64,000 bases of DNA from B69-G16 sp964501905 (GTDB taxonomy: Archaea > Thermoproteota > Thermoprotei > Thermofilales > B69-G16), in NCBI GenBank assembly GCA_964501905.1, contig CAZCTW010000007.1, positions 36,998 through 100,997 of the forward strand, in the 5' to 3' direction. The translations under genes and the position numbers were made by a program. Positions 25,676 to 34,823 of this stretch are shown here, piece after piece. The first letter of the stretch is position 1. Every line of letters starts with the position of its first letter. The notes under the pieces are model-generated. The model searched no databases and was not told where the DNA came from. It saw nothing but the letters and a program-made list of their open reading frames with translations.

Positions 25676-25775
25676 TCGCCCCGCTGACCGACCCCTCGCC
25701 TCACTTCTCGGCGGGGGCGCGAGAACGGGGCGGGTCCGGCTACCTACCGGTCCTCAGCACTCGGACTCAGTGGAT
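25676..25775. ncRNA. GC-rich structured non-coding island (candidate ncRNA)
   Basis: A sharply GC-rich block in a 230-base intergenic gap. Predicted helices are TTCTCG/CGAGAA (25705-25710 with 25720-25725), CCCC/GGGG, GACC/GGTC (25686-25689 with 25733-25736) and CCGG/CCGG (25736-25739 with 25747-25750). On the minus strand a TATA-like TTTATAAACC lies upstream (about 25803-25812), suggesting transcription leftwards. In hot archaea such islands are often structured RNAs. I cannot assign a class. Confidence 0.42.
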
Positions 25776-25859
25776 TCTTCATCCCATAATATATACTATG
25801 TAAGGTTTATAAATTGACTTCGCGGAATTTTTAAATCCGTCTGCACATTTTATAGAATT

Positions 25860-26600
25860 ATGCGTTGGCTCGCCCTCCTCTTTACCCTGCTCCCGTTGGC
25901 TTTTTCTATTACATGCGCTTTTGAAAGAGAAAAACCGACGCTAGTATCACTTTCTAAATCATATGAGGATTTCCCAAACCCTGTATGCATGGAGGGTACT
26001 CGAAGCTATTCCCTGGTAGTTGTTCCGCTGGCTAAGGAGGATGTAGCTCTTGTCTACTACTGGGCTTTTCTCCCTGAGGGGAAATGCGGCTCCGTTGAGG
26101 TTACTGCTACTTCGAGTGGCGGGGAGGCTAAGGTTGAGCTTCAAATGGGTAGATCAGGCATATACTGTTATACTCCCTTGGTTTTAGCTGTTTTACCGGG
26201 AGGCGGAGAGGTTAAAGTTAGGGACTGCGTTGTTAAAGTTCCGGATTGTTGGAGTGGGAAGAAGCCTTGGCTTGACGATGGTGAAGTTCCGTCAGCTTTA
26301 TTGCTTAATGGTAGGCTTGACGACTTGGATTGGGAGGTTCACGGGACTAGGACTTTACAGGTCGAAATTTCTAAAGTATATGACGATGCTGGATTAAAAG
26401 TCGTAGCTTTGAGAATTACACTCTTCGGGAAGGAAGTTAAATACTTTAAAGCTAGAGTTTTATCGGGAGGAGAAGTTTTAGAGGAGTTTGAAATTCCGGC
26501 TTATAGGAGGGGCATGTATTCAGAGACGAACGCCGTCTTCTTTACACTGCCGGAAGAAGCGGATAAAATAGTAGTTGACGAAGTTACTGTCGAGGTTTAG
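25860..26600 (+). CDS. Secreted cysteine-containing protein, unknown function
   Basis: A 246-residue protein with a clear signal peptide (MRWLALLFTLLPLAFSITCA). The mature part is beta-rich with Cys in VCMEGTR, GKCGSVE, IYCYTP, VRDCVVKVPDC, enough for two or three disulfides, which fits an extracellular location. TATA-like TTTTATAGAA sits just upstream of the ATG. No family recognised. Its last 17 bases overlap the convergent aldolase gene. Confidence 0.7.
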   Translation: MRWLALLFTLLPLAFSITCAFEREKPTLVSLSKSYEDFPNPVCMEGTRSYSLVVVPLAKEDVALVYYWAFLPEGKCGSVEVTATSSGGEAKVELQMGRSGIYCYTPLVLAVLPGGGEVKVRDCVVKVPDCWSGKKPWLDDGEVPSALLLNGRLDDLDWEVHGTRTLQVEISKVYDDAGLKVVALRITLFGKEVKYFKARVLSGGEVLEEFEIPAYRRGMYSETNAVFFTLPEEADKIVVDEVTVEV

Positions 26601-27189
26601 AGGCTAGCAGGTAGAGATAGGCTATTTCCGCTACTTCCTCTAAAGCCTCCATTAAAGCAGTGGCTGACTCTAGAGAGCGGTCGACGACTACGGCTCCGTG
26701 CTTCTCCAGTATGAAAGCTTTACTCCTCTTCCTTTTCACGGCCTCCGCAACTTTTGAGGCTAACTCCTCGCTACCCGGCTTCTCGTAAGGGACTACGACC
26801 AGCTCTTTAAAGAGAACCTTGAACTCGGCTATTTCCTCTAGTAGGTCTAGGCGGTCTACCAGGGATAGAGCCAAGGTGTGCTTGGGGTGGGCGTGGACGA
26901 TAGCGTTCACATCGGTATCCGCTAGGTAGATTTTCAAGTGCATCCTCCACTCGCTGGATGGCCTCCTCGAACCCTCTAAAACCTCTCCTTTAAAGCTTAA
27001 ATATACTAGGTCGTCAACGGTCATAGCCCAGCGGGGCACCGAAGAGGGGGTTATAATGAAACCTTTAGAAGTTCTAACGCTTATGTTTCCGCTTAAACTG
27101 GATGTAAGCCCTCGCTCATAGAGTACCTTCACAGATTTTAAAACCGATTTTTTTAAGAAGTCTAGCTCCATGCTTTTAAAAACGCACAT
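26584..27189 (-). CDS. Class II aldolase / adducin family (fuculose-phosphate aldolase-like)
   Basis: A zinc-dependent class II aldolase of about 200 residues. Phosphate-binding SGNIS is at residues 33-37, the Glu80 region reads RRPSSEWRMHLKIY, the zinc His pair is in VHAHPKHT (His99, His101), and a further His is in LEKHGAVVV. Likely cleaves a sugar-1-phosphate to dihydroxyacetone phosphate and an aldehyde. The substrate could be fuculose, rhamnulose or another pentose/hexose phosphate. ATG 27171 (MELDF) is an alternative, tighter start. Confidence 0.85.
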   Translation of the reverse strand: MCVFKSMELDFLKKSVLKSVKVLYERGLTSSLSGNISVRTSKGFIITPSSVPRWAMTVDDLVYLSFKGEVLEGSRRPSSEWRMHLKIYLADTDVNAIVHAHPKHTLALSLVDRLDLLEEIAEFKVLFKELVVVPYEKPGSEELASKVAEAVKRKRSKAFILEKHGAVVVDRSLESATALMEALEEVAEIAYLYLLASKPRQ

Positions 27190-27288
27190 AGAGTATTTGG
27201 ATTTTCCGTTTAAACATTACTTATAGAAACTGGACTATTACTTGATAAAAATTATATTTTGAGGCTACTATATACTTCGCGGGGAGTA

Positions 27289-28245
27289 ATGGCTTGGAAA
27301 ATATGGAAAAAACCTAAAGAGAGAGCGGACGAAGAATACCGAAAAGCGTACAAGAAAGGTATAAACTTGGGTGATTGGCGTTCAGCCTATAATAGCTTAG
27401 TAAACGCGATAAAACTTTATGGAGAAGCCGGGTATACGGATAGATGTTTAGAGTGTAGGGCGCTCGCATGTCTTTGTTTAGCCTTAATGTACCCTGAGAG
27501 GAAGAAGTATTGGGTTGAAGCCTCTAAAGCGTTAAGGGCTTTAGGCGGAAAGACTATTTCCTTTCCTAAACCAGTGAACTCGCTGGATTTAGCGTTAGAG
27601 TGTGATTTAAGAGCCATGGAGTTAGAGATTAAGGAATTGAAGAGCGAGGAAGAAAAGGCTAAAGCTTTAATGTCTCTAGCCCAGCGGTATAACACTATTA
27701 AAAGAGACTTGCTCCTAGTATCCATTCTTCAAGGAGTTAATCAGGATGGAGAGAGTAGAGGAAGAGTACTGATTGCACGCGCATATATCCACCTGGGAAA
27801 CTCGGTTCTAGACAGAGACCCCTTAAAAGCCGCGGAATATTATAGAATGGCATCTCTCCAGTTCTCCTCTATAGGATTTGCCAGGGAGGCAGAAGACTGG
27901 GACGCCAAGAGTAAAAGATTGCAGGAAGTGAGAGAGTGCTGGGTTTGTGGTAGAAAAGTTGTCGGAAGAGATGTAAACTTCATAGTTTTAGAAGGAAGAA
28001 TTACCGGGTATTTGGCTGGGATGGAATCGGGTAAAACTTTGAAGACCTTTAGCGATGAAGGAATAGTGGTTTGTATAGCCTGTTCATCTATCATCACGAC
28101 GATAGCTGATAGAATTGCAAAAGCCTACTACGAGAAGATGATGAGAGCTCTAGAGGAGACTAGGAGAGAGCTTTTAAAACGTATAGAAAGACTTGAATCG
28201 AGAATATCGAGGCTAGAATGGGAGGTTAGGATGTCCAGGAGGTGA
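27289..28245 (+). CDS. TPR-like protein with zinc site and C-terminal coiled coil, unknown
   Basis: I start at ATG 27289 because GGGGAG lies just ahead; a longer TTG-initiated frame begins at 27259. The protein is about 318 residues: a helical TPR-like N-terminal half (AYNSLVNAIKLYGEAGYTDR, AAEYYRMASLQFSSIGFA), a zinc-type site made of CWVCGRKVVGRD and CIACSS (about residues 218-265), and a terminal coiled coil (LLKRIERLESRISRLEWEV). No family recognised. The next gene begins 4 bases later and also has a zinc ribbon, so the two products probably act together. Confidence 0.7.
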   Translation: MAWKIWKKPKERADEEYRKAYKKGINLGDWRSAYNSLVNAIKLYGEAGYTDRCLECRALACLCLALMYPERKKYWVEASKALRALGGKTISFPKPVNSLDLALECDLRAMELEIKELKSEEEKAKALMSLAQRYNTIKRDLLLVSILQGVNQDGESRGRVLIARAYIHLGNSVLDRDPLKAAEYYRMASLQFSSIGFAREAEDWDAKSKRLQEVRECWVCGRKVVGRDVNFIVLEGRITGYLAGMESGKTLKTFSDEGIVVCIACSSIITTIADRIAKAYYEKMMRALEETRRELLKRIERLESRISRLEWEVRMSRR

Positions 28246-28249
28246 CCTT

Positions 28250-29767
28250 GTGGATTTTACAGCTACTATTTCTCTCCGGTGTAGAAACTGTGGAGCGCCT
28301 CTAAAACCCAGCAAGAGAGAGGAGTACGTAAAATGCGAATACTGTGGATACGTCCAGAGACTCGTAGACGCCAGAGAGTACCTTGAACAGTTAATAGGCT
28401 TTGTAAATCAATGGTTGAGTAGTTTCATCCCACCCGGATATAGGGTTCAAACGGTAGACCCCCTAGCTAGACATGCGATTTTCATCGAGAATTTAAAACC
28501 CCAGTTAGAACTGGAGTATTTAAATCTTAAAGTAAAAGCTTTGAATATATTATCCCATCCTCTAACCCTCCCGCCATTTATCCAAGCCAGTTTGAACTTG
28601 GGGAACTCGGCGGAGGCATTTCTGACAGCGGTGAAGATTAACAGTATAAAGGACTTCGCCACAACCCAAGAAGACGAGGAATACCTACGCGTTTTTCAAG
28701 GCTTGGCTAGTTACTATGGCTATGTTCTAAATGCTCTAAAGGCTGCTTTCTCTTCCCTACTCGAGAAGTACTATCTGGTTGTAAAAAACCTACAGGCAGC
28801 TCATGAAGCAGTCCACGACATCCAAGAGTTAAAGCCTTTAGCTCAGAGAACACTAGCTCAAAAATACTACTATGAAGGTTTAAGTTTTCTAGTTGAGCTA
28901 CAGTTGGAAAAAGCTAGAACGCTATTTCGTAAAGCTCTTGAGGAAAGTAAAAAAGCTAGGAAGGAAATTTTAGAAAACGTAGAGTTAAGCGTAATGCTTA
29001 CAGCTATAGATCTAGAGAGGGAATTTATCGAATCTGTAGTAAAGCTGGCTGAAACACTCCAAGAATATGGTCGGCTTGAACGAGCAGGCATTGTTACAGC
29101 TATAGGAAAAGCCTGCCAGACAATAATCGATTACGGAGGGAAACCATTTAATCTATCCAAATTTTCTAAAATAATATTTTTATGTATTCAAATTTTAAAG
29201 AGAAAAGGCAGCGGAAATCTAGAAGCATTACCAGGGGAAGGGACGCACCTACTACCTTTCTGGATTGGAAAAATAACATATACTTTTAAAACCGGTATTT
29301 TGTGGATGAAAAGAGGCGAGGTAGTGGAGGAGGAAGTATTAATACCGGCTTTAATACCCAACCTTGCTACTCGAGAAGCTGTGGAAGAAGCTATCACAGA
29401 TATTTTCAAAGGATATGAATCCGATATAATCTCGTACATTACAGGTTCGGAAAAGAGAATCAGCGGAGGAGAATACATTAAAAAACTCTTATTAAATAGG
29501 GTAAAACTAGGCAGAGAAAAACACAACCTGGTCCTACCACTAACCTCTAAGGAAGAAGCAGAACGAATACTAAACCTTTACCTCAGCGAAAAGAAAAATA
29601 GAGAACGAAAAAGAATAAAACTAGTAGTAGGCGAAATAGTAGACCAAATATACATACCCTACAGGCTAAACGAAAAACCAATCATAGCCGTGCCTCTACC
29701 TCCAAACCTACAACCAAAAATAACATTACCTGTGAATAAAATTAAACAATTCACAATAAAAATATAG
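28250..29767 (+). CDS. Zinc-ribbon helical protein, partner of the preceding gene, unknown
   Basis: A 505-residue protein with GTG start, fixed by a strong GGAGGTGA ribosome binding site that overlaps the end of the upstream gene. An N-terminal zinc ribbon (CRNCGAPLKPSKREEYVKCEYCGY, residues 9-32) is followed by a long helical region with TPR-like stretches (YYEGLSFLVELQLEKARTLFRKAL), then a mixed alpha/beta C-terminal part ending in a Pro-rich tail (PLPPNLQPKI). Codons become noticeably A-rich near the end. No family was recognised. The conserved pairing suggests a two-component complex. Confidence 0.7.
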   Translation: MDFTATISLRCRNCGAPLKPSKREEYVKCEYCGYVQRLVDAREYLEQLIGFVNQWLSSFIPPGYRVQTVDPLARHAIFIENLKPQLELEYLNLKVKALNILSHPLTLPPFIQASLNLGNSAEAFLTAVKINSIKDFATTQEDEEYLRVFQGLASYYGYVLNALKAAFSSLLEKYYLVVKNLQAAHEAVHDIQELKPLAQRTLAQKYYYEGLSFLVELQLEKARTLFRKALEESKKARKEILENVELSVMLTAIDLEREFIESVVKLAETLQEYGRLERAGIVTAIGKACQTIIDYGGKPFNLSKFSKIIFLCIQILKRKGSGNLEALPGEGTHLLPFWIGKITYTFKTGILWMKRGEVVEEEVLIPALIPNLATREAVEEAITDIFKGYESDIISYITGSEKRISGGEYIKKLLLNRVKLGREKHNLVLPLTSKEEAERILNLYLSEKKNRERKRIKLVVGEIVDQIYIPYRLNEKPIIAVPLPPNLQPKITLPVNKIKQFTIKI

Positions 29768-30000
29768 CTATTTTATAACCTCCCTTCCCTTGCCAGTTAC
29801 TACGTACTTACCCTTAGCCAGTCTATCTACGTAACCGTGCCTTAGCAAAGTCCTTAACTTACCCATAACCTTTCTAGTTTCAAGTCCCGCCTTTCAGCCA
29901 CCTCTTTACACCCTACTGGCTCGCTGAAGGTCGCTAATGCCTTTAATACAGCTATACCCGTCTCGTCTAGAGGCTCGCTCCTCCTGCAGGTCGTACCCAA
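29768..30000 (-). pseudogene. Frameshifted winged-helix protein gene
   Basis: On the minus strand, TTG 30000 opens a frame reading SEPLDETGIAVLKALATF and SEPVGCKEVAE. Near 29886-29893 one G is missing. Restoring it gives ERAGLETRKVMGKLRTLLRH, then GYVDRLAKGKYVVTGKGREV, which ends at TAG 29768. This is a textbook winged helix-turn-helix of about 77 residues: a short DNA-binding regulator. Without the correction both frames stop. A single indel in a G run could be a sequencing error as easily as a mutation. Confidence 0.72.
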
Positions 30001-30052
30001 CCCTTCTTCTAAAACTCGGGTATTTCAAATTTTTTCATCAAATAAATTCCAT

Positions 30053-31165
30053 TTAAAGAGTAACTTCTCTCACTTTAACCCATCGTCTCTCTTTGATAGA
30101 TTCGTAGACCGCGTCCATCACTGCGTTTACAACTGCTCCATCATAGAAGTTAGGCTTAAACTCTTCTCCCTTTTTAACGGCGAGGAGGAAGTGGTAGAGT
30201 TGTAGAGTGAAACTTTCAACCCACCCTATCGTATGTCCCGCGGGCCAGAACTTCTCGTAGAACGGGTGCTTCTTCTCCGTAACGAATATGCGAGTAAAGC
30301 CATCTCCTCCCTCCTTATAAAACCAGAGCTCGTTAAGTCTCTCCATATCGAAATGTAGGGAGCCCTCCTCTCCGTAAATCTCGAAGACGAAATAGTTTTT
30401 CCTCCCAAGAGAATAACGGCTAGCCTCCATAACTCCAAAAGCCCCGTTCTTCAACTTCATCAAGACAGCAATGCTATCTTCTACGTCAACCTTCTCCATT
30501 TTATCACCTAGCCTCCTCTCAGCAATGTCGATACTGCTTAAAGCCGCAACCTCCTCCACGTCCCCCAGCAGAAACCTTATCATATCAATTACGTGAGAAC
30601 CCTGATCGCCTAGTACGCCGTAGCCAGCAGTCTCCCTCCTAAACCTCCAAGTCAAGGGAAGCTCGCGGCTGGCACCCCAATCCTGGTGATAAGCAAACCT
30701 AAAGTGGAGAATTCTGCCCAAGGCCCACTCCTCTATAAACTTTTTAGCCAACTGGACGGCGGGGAACCACCTCTTATTAAAGATAACTCCATGAGTAACT
30801 CCGGCTTTAACCGCAACCCTAAGCATTTCTAAGGCCTCGTCCAGGCTACGCGCCAAAGGCTTCTCACATATAACGCTCTTACCCAATTCTAAAGCCTCAA
30901 CGCAAGGATCCTTATGCAGAAAATTCGGTAGAGAATTGTCTACGACCTCGACCTCCGGGTCTTTAACAAGCTCCCGCCAGTTTAGATAGTATTTCTTAAA
31001 ACCGTAAGCTTCCTTAACGTAACGCGTGTACTCCGGATCACGACCGTAAATCGCGACAAGCCTAGGCTTAACCTCCAACCCCATAAAAGTAGTCATACTC
31101 CGGTAGGCGTGGCTATGCGCTTTACCCATAAACCGAGTACCCAAGAGACCAACGCCGATTTCCAT
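30053..31165 (-). CDS. Gfo/Idh/MocA family oxidoreductase
   Basis: A 370-residue NAD(P)-dependent sugar dehydrogenase-type protein. The Rossmann start is VGLLGTRFMGKAHSHAY, and CEKPLARSLDEAL (near residue 97) carries the conserved E-K-P that orients the nicotinamide. The catalytic region reads YGVLGDQGSHVIDMIRFLLGD, with Asp and His in the usual places. C-terminal half supplies the beta-sheet substrate domain. Substrate is probably a sugar, inositol or derivative. ATG start, single gene. Confidence 0.9.
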   Translation of the reverse strand: MEIGVGLLGTRFMGKAHSHAYRSMTTFMGLEVKPRLVAIYGRDPEYTRYVKEAYGFKKYYLNWRELVKDPEVEVVDNSLPNFLHKDPCVEALELGKSVICEKPLARSLDEALEMLRVAVKAGVTHGVIFNKRWFPAVQLAKKFIEEWALGRILHFRFAYHQDWGASRELPLTWRFRRETAGYGVLGDQGSHVIDMIRFLLGDVEEVAALSSIDIAERRLGDKMEKVDVEDSIAVLMKLKNGAFGVMEASRYSLGRKNYFVFEIYGEEGSLHFDMERLNELWFYKEGGDGFTRIFVTEKKHPFYEKFWPAGHTIGWVESFTLQLYHFLLAVKKGEEFKPNFYDGAVVNAVMDAVYESIKERRWVKVREVTL

Positions 31166-31422
31166 AAAAGAAATACAGTAAACAAGTTAGATAAACATAG
31201 CTCTAATATTCTAGTATGCACCGTACTTTGCAATAGTATTAGAAGACTATTATTCCTACAGACCGGTTTTTACCTGAAGTACGCTATAAAAATTTTGTCT
31301 ACAAAATTTAAGTACCGTCTACTTTATCTTACGTTAAGTTATGATTTTCTCTCCTCGCCAGCCTCGACGTGAGATTTGCACTCTCGATCGCCGAGCTTTT
31401 TCGTGAGAAGCTGAAGTTTAAG

Positions 31423-32097
31423 CTATCCTTTTATAGATAATAGTAGGTTGAGAACTTCTAGCTCTGATAGATCTCTCCAGCGTTTATAGGCGTCAGCCAC
31501 GGCGTAGAAGAAGCTCGTCCTCAAGTTTAAAACCAGGAGTAGATCTGCTCGTTCCGCTACTAGACGCGCCGCTACTTCCGACGACGTTGGAACAGCTACT
31601 ACAACCTTCTCAGCGCCTAATTTTCTGACGCTTTTCACCGCTACAAGCATCGTGTAGCCCGTGGCTAAGCCATCGTCGACCAGTATAACTTTTTGCTTGT
31701 CGAGCCTCCCTCTAGGCACGAAGTTTCCGAAGAGCCTTACTCTTTCCTCTACGCTTTTCCTCGCCCTCTTAACGGAATATTCCACTTCCTCTTTTGTGAG
31801 AGTTTTAACGGCGTGGGGGTCTAGCTCGATTTCGCCAGTCCAGGATACAGCCCCGAAGCCCGCTTCCGTAGTCCAGGGATAGGCGGCTTTCCTAACAACT
31901 GCTACTTTCAAATCTTTCTTCAGGATTTGCGCGACCTCTAAGCCGATGGCGACTCCGCCGTTGGGGATCCCTAGGATTAGATCTCCTTCAATACCGTTGT
32001 CGAGTAGGAAATCTGCTAGTTTACGTCCGGCGTCGAATCGATCTTGGAAAATGCGTACTTTATCTCTTAGACTCCAATCTTCTATAATTTCCGCCAT
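31423..32097 (-). CDS. Phosphoribosyltransferase family protein
   Basis: A 224-residue type I PRTase. The PRPP-binding loop VILVDDGLATGYTM is at about residues 134-147, and the PPi loop is LGIPNGGVAIGLEVAQ. The N-terminus (IFQDRFDAGRKLADFLL) is that of the stand-alone PRTase group typical of archaea and some bacteria (similar to ComF-unrelated "phosphoribosyltransferase" of unknown base). The acceptor base is unknown. It lies 37 bases downstream of the DASS transporter gene on the same strand, so a shared transcript is plausible. Confidence 0.85.
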   Translation of the reverse strand: MAEIIEDWSLRDKVRIFQDRFDAGRKLADFLLDNGIEGDLILGIPNGGVAIGLEVAQILKKDLKVAVVRKAAYPWTTEAGFGAVSWTGEIELDPHAVKTLTKEEVEYSVKRARKSVEERVRLFGNFVPRGRLDKQKVILVDDGLATGYTMLVAVKSVRKLGAEKVVVAVPTSSEVAARLVAERADLLLVLNLRTSFFYAVADAYKRWRDLSELEVLNLLLSIKG

Positions 32098-32134
32098 ATT
32101 TTTAAAATATAGTTAGGGTAATTATTAGTTCCTG

Positions 32135-33826
32135 TTAAATCGTGATTATTCCCATCGCTGACCATATCAAAGTGACTACGGTCGTTAGAAGCACTGTCGA
32201 AATCATGCTCGTTGTTAAACCCGTTTTTATCATTTCCTTCAAGCCTATCCTGCCCGTGCCGTAGACGACGGCGTTGGGAGGAGTGCCGACGGGCAGTATG
32301 AAATCCGTGGAAGACGTTATAGCCGCTTGGATAACCACGAGCCTAGGATCCATCTTCAAGGCTATAGCCAAGGGGATGTATATGGGGGAGAGTATAGCCG
32401 CCGCTGCTGTATTGCTTAGGAAGGTTGTAACGAATATCGATACTTCGTTAGTTATAAACAGCAATAGCAGGGGGTGTAGCGAGGGCAGTTCACCCATCTT
32501 AAAAGCTATGAAGTGGGCTAGCCCGGTTTTCACGAGAGCTTCCCCCAGGGATAGGCCGCCGCCTAGGAGTATTATAACGCTCCAGTCTATCTTTTTGAAA
32601 TCTTCCACTTCGAGCGCGCCGGCCAGAAATAGGAATATCGAGCCTATCAAAGCCACTATAGAATTGGGTATTCCATGCAGTTTCTCCGTAAGCCACAGGG
32701 CAGCCGTCAAGGCTAAGCCTAGTAGAGCCAATTTCTGCTCCCTGGCAAGCCCAGACTCCGCCTTAATCTCCAGGTTTATAGGCTCGTCGGGGAAGCGGTA
32801 GAATAACTTTAGGAGAAGCCACGACACAGGGAGAATTACGAGGACTGCCGGCAGCCCGTAGAGGAGCCAGTCTGTAAACGTTATCCTCAGGTTTAGCACC
32901 GTGTTAAGGAGTTCCACGGCTATCGGCGGAGTCGTCGTACCTACCATCGTGCCTATACCGCCCGTGTTAGCGGCGTAGGCTATAGCCAGTAGTACTGCTT
33001 TCTCAAAATTCGAGTTTTTCTTTTTTAAGCCGTCGAGTACGCCCAGGACTATCGGCAACATTATAACGGCCGTCACGGTGTTGGGTAGCCAGAAAGATAG
33101 GAAAGCCGTAGCTAAGAGGACTAGGAGGAGAAACGTATTCCTCGAGACTACGCCCGAGCGGAACATAAGCCGCGCTAGGTATCTGTCGGCTCCATGCTTG
33201 TTTAAAGCTCTTGCGACAAATAAGCCTCCCATTATTAGAACGACTACGGGGGAGAAGAAGGGCGTTAAAGCTTCTCTAGCCGAGAGGAGGTCTAGCAGTA
33301 CTTCGAATACGGCTATTACAAGAGCTGTAACGCTTAAGGGTATGGCCTCGGTAAACCAGAGAACTGCTACCAAGCCGAGAAGGGCTGTGGCTTCCCTTAT
33401 TTTAATTAGCGGGACGAATTCCGCTACTACGTAATCTCCCGCTTTCTTGGAGAAGGATATTTTGAATATTCTACCCTCCGGATCTACAATCTCGGCTTTG
33501 ACTTTCTCTAAGCTCACTTCGACAGGCTCCGAGTTTTTCAATATTTTAAAGTATATCGAAAGCTTGCTGCCCGGAGCATAGAATATGCCCTTCCGATGCT
33601 TTACCACTACGGTATAGCCCTCCGTTTCTTCTTCAACGGAAACCTCGGAAAGGTCAGGCTCTCCCAGCATGAATTTGCTAGATACTGTTAAAAGCTTAGA
33701 ATTTACCTCGGCGTGAACTCTAATCTCGTACTCTCCCGGCTTGTTGTCCGCAGGCGCCAAGTGGTATAGCAGAACCATCAACACAAGAGCGAATAAGCAC
33801 ACAGCTATTCTAACACGCTTCTCCAA
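32135..33826 (-). CDS. DASS/SLC13 family anion transporter with extra-membrane insertion
   Basis: A 563-residue secondary carrier. From about residue 140 it is a normal DASS protein: WFTEAIPLSVTALV, SFWLPNTVTAVIMLP, GGIGTMVGTTTPPI, SNTAAAAILSPI and PVGTPPNAVVYG are the paired substrate/sodium motifs. Between the first helix (residues 7-25) and the second lies about 110 residues of beta-rich polar sequence, absent from ordinary members and probably outside the cell. Substrate is likely a dicarboxylate, phosphate or sulfate. TTG start with GGTG ahead. Confidence 0.87.
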   Translation of the reverse strand: MEKRVRIAVCLFALVLMVLLYHLAPADNKPGEYEIRVHAEVNSKLLTVSSKFMLGEPDLSEVSVEEETEGYTVVVKHRKGIFYAPGSKLSIYFKILKNSEPVEVSLEKVKAEIVDPEGRIFKISFSKKAGDYVVAEFVPLIKIREATALLGLVAVLWFTEAIPLSVTALVIAVFEVLLDLLSAREALTPFFSPVVVLIMGGLFVARALNKHGADRYLARLMFRSGVVSRNTFLLLVLLATAFLSFWLPNTVTAVIMLPIVLGVLDGLKKKNSNFEKAVLLAIAYAANTGGIGTMVGTTTPPIAVELLNTVLNLRITFTDWLLYGLPAVLVILPVSWLLLKLFYRFPDEPINLEIKAESGLAREQKLALLGLALTAALWLTEKLHGIPNSIVALIGSIFLFLAGALEVEDFKKIDWSVIILLGGGLSLGEALVKTGLAHFIAFKMGELPSLHPLLLLFITNEVSIFVTTFLSNTAAAAILSPIYIPLAIALKMDPRLVVIQAAITSSTDFILPVGTPPNAVVYGTGRIGLKEMIKTGLTTSMISTVLLTTVVTLIWSAMGIITI

Positions 33827-34070
33827 AGTAACACCCCGCCGTTTAGCAGGCTTATACCCTATCTCCTATTTATCAATTATCAGCAAGGCAAACTTTTACT
33901 TAGGTAGCGATGGATCCACAAACCAGGCTTTTACCGAAGCTGCTAAGATCCTTTGAATAGGGTGAAAAATATGAAAATATTGATGCCTTATTGCTAAGCT
34001 ATTTCAAGAGATAGAATAAGCTCTTAACCAACCATTATCAATTTTAGACAGAAAGACAGTATTATGTTCG

Positions 34071-34823
34071 ATGGGGGTTTATTTGATAAGCAGAGGAAAG
34101 CTCGAAAACTTAATCTTTTACAACGCTTTAGTCCTTTTCGCAGTGCTCTTTGCTATCGGGCTAAACCTCCCCCGTAGCGAGACAATGATATCGTCTCTTC
34201 TAGTCGTTTCCTCTGGTTTTTTCGCCTACTCCGTCCTCGTGACTTGGCGATTCTACTCTGGAGCTATAGGGAAAATGTATAAAGCCCTGCTTGTTGCTTC
34301 TCTCTGTCTTTTCGTAATAGAAGTCTCGCTCCTCGTGGGTTTCTTATACTCTACGCCCATAGAGGCGATGTTTATGTTCCTAGCTCCCGTTAACGTGGTA
34401 TTTGGAGTTTCTCTGCTTTTAGGGTTAAAGTACATATACGATTTCTGGATAAAACCCCTAGAAGCCGATGGAGGATTCCACAAAGCGGTAGCGGCGAGCG
34501 TCGCGATTTCAGCTATAGTAGCAATCGCTGTGCTGTCGATTGGAAAGACAGACCTTTTGACGTTGAGATACCTCGTGTTCCTATCCTACTCTCTAATCAT
34601 CCTCGCCATAATCTACTACTTCGCCAGCAGATTAAAAGGAGGGAGAATAGGATTTTCCTGGAAATGCCTACTAATTGCTATAGCTCTCTACACGGTTAGA
34701 AATATAATTCTTCAAATATTAGCTATAACCGGTGTACCCTACACTGCGGCACTGCCCGTCGAAATACTAGCCATATACTCCTACCTTTGCGCTGGCTACG
34801 GAATGTTAAAGCAAAGATTTTAG
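34071..34823 (+). CDS. Seven-helix membrane protein, unknown function
   Basis: A 250-residue integral membrane protein with about seven hydrophobic segments and short loops. No conserved catalytic pattern is visible. Its overall form recalls archaeal seven-helix sensor-type membrane proteins, but I have no motif to prove that. The first candidate start is at 34071 (ATGGGGGTT). Its last 18 bases overlap the convergent peptidase gene. Confidence 0.65.
   Translation: MGVYLISRGKLENLIFYNALVLFAVLFAIGLNLPRSETMISSLLVVSSGFFAYSVLVTWRFYSGAIGKMYKALLVASLCLFVIEVSLLVGFLYSTPIEAMFMFLAPVNVVFGVSLLLGLKYIYDFWIKPLEADGGFHKAVAASVAISAIVAIAVLSIGKTDLLTLRYLVFLSYSLIILAIIYYFASRLKGGRIGFSWKCLLIAIALYTVRNIILQILAITGVPYTAALPVEILAIYSYLCAGYGMLKQRF

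Noticed and set aside
25676..25830. Minus-strand GGATGAA...CTGA...CTGA as a C/D box sRNA
   Set aside because: The C box does not match RTGATGA and no proper C' box is present.
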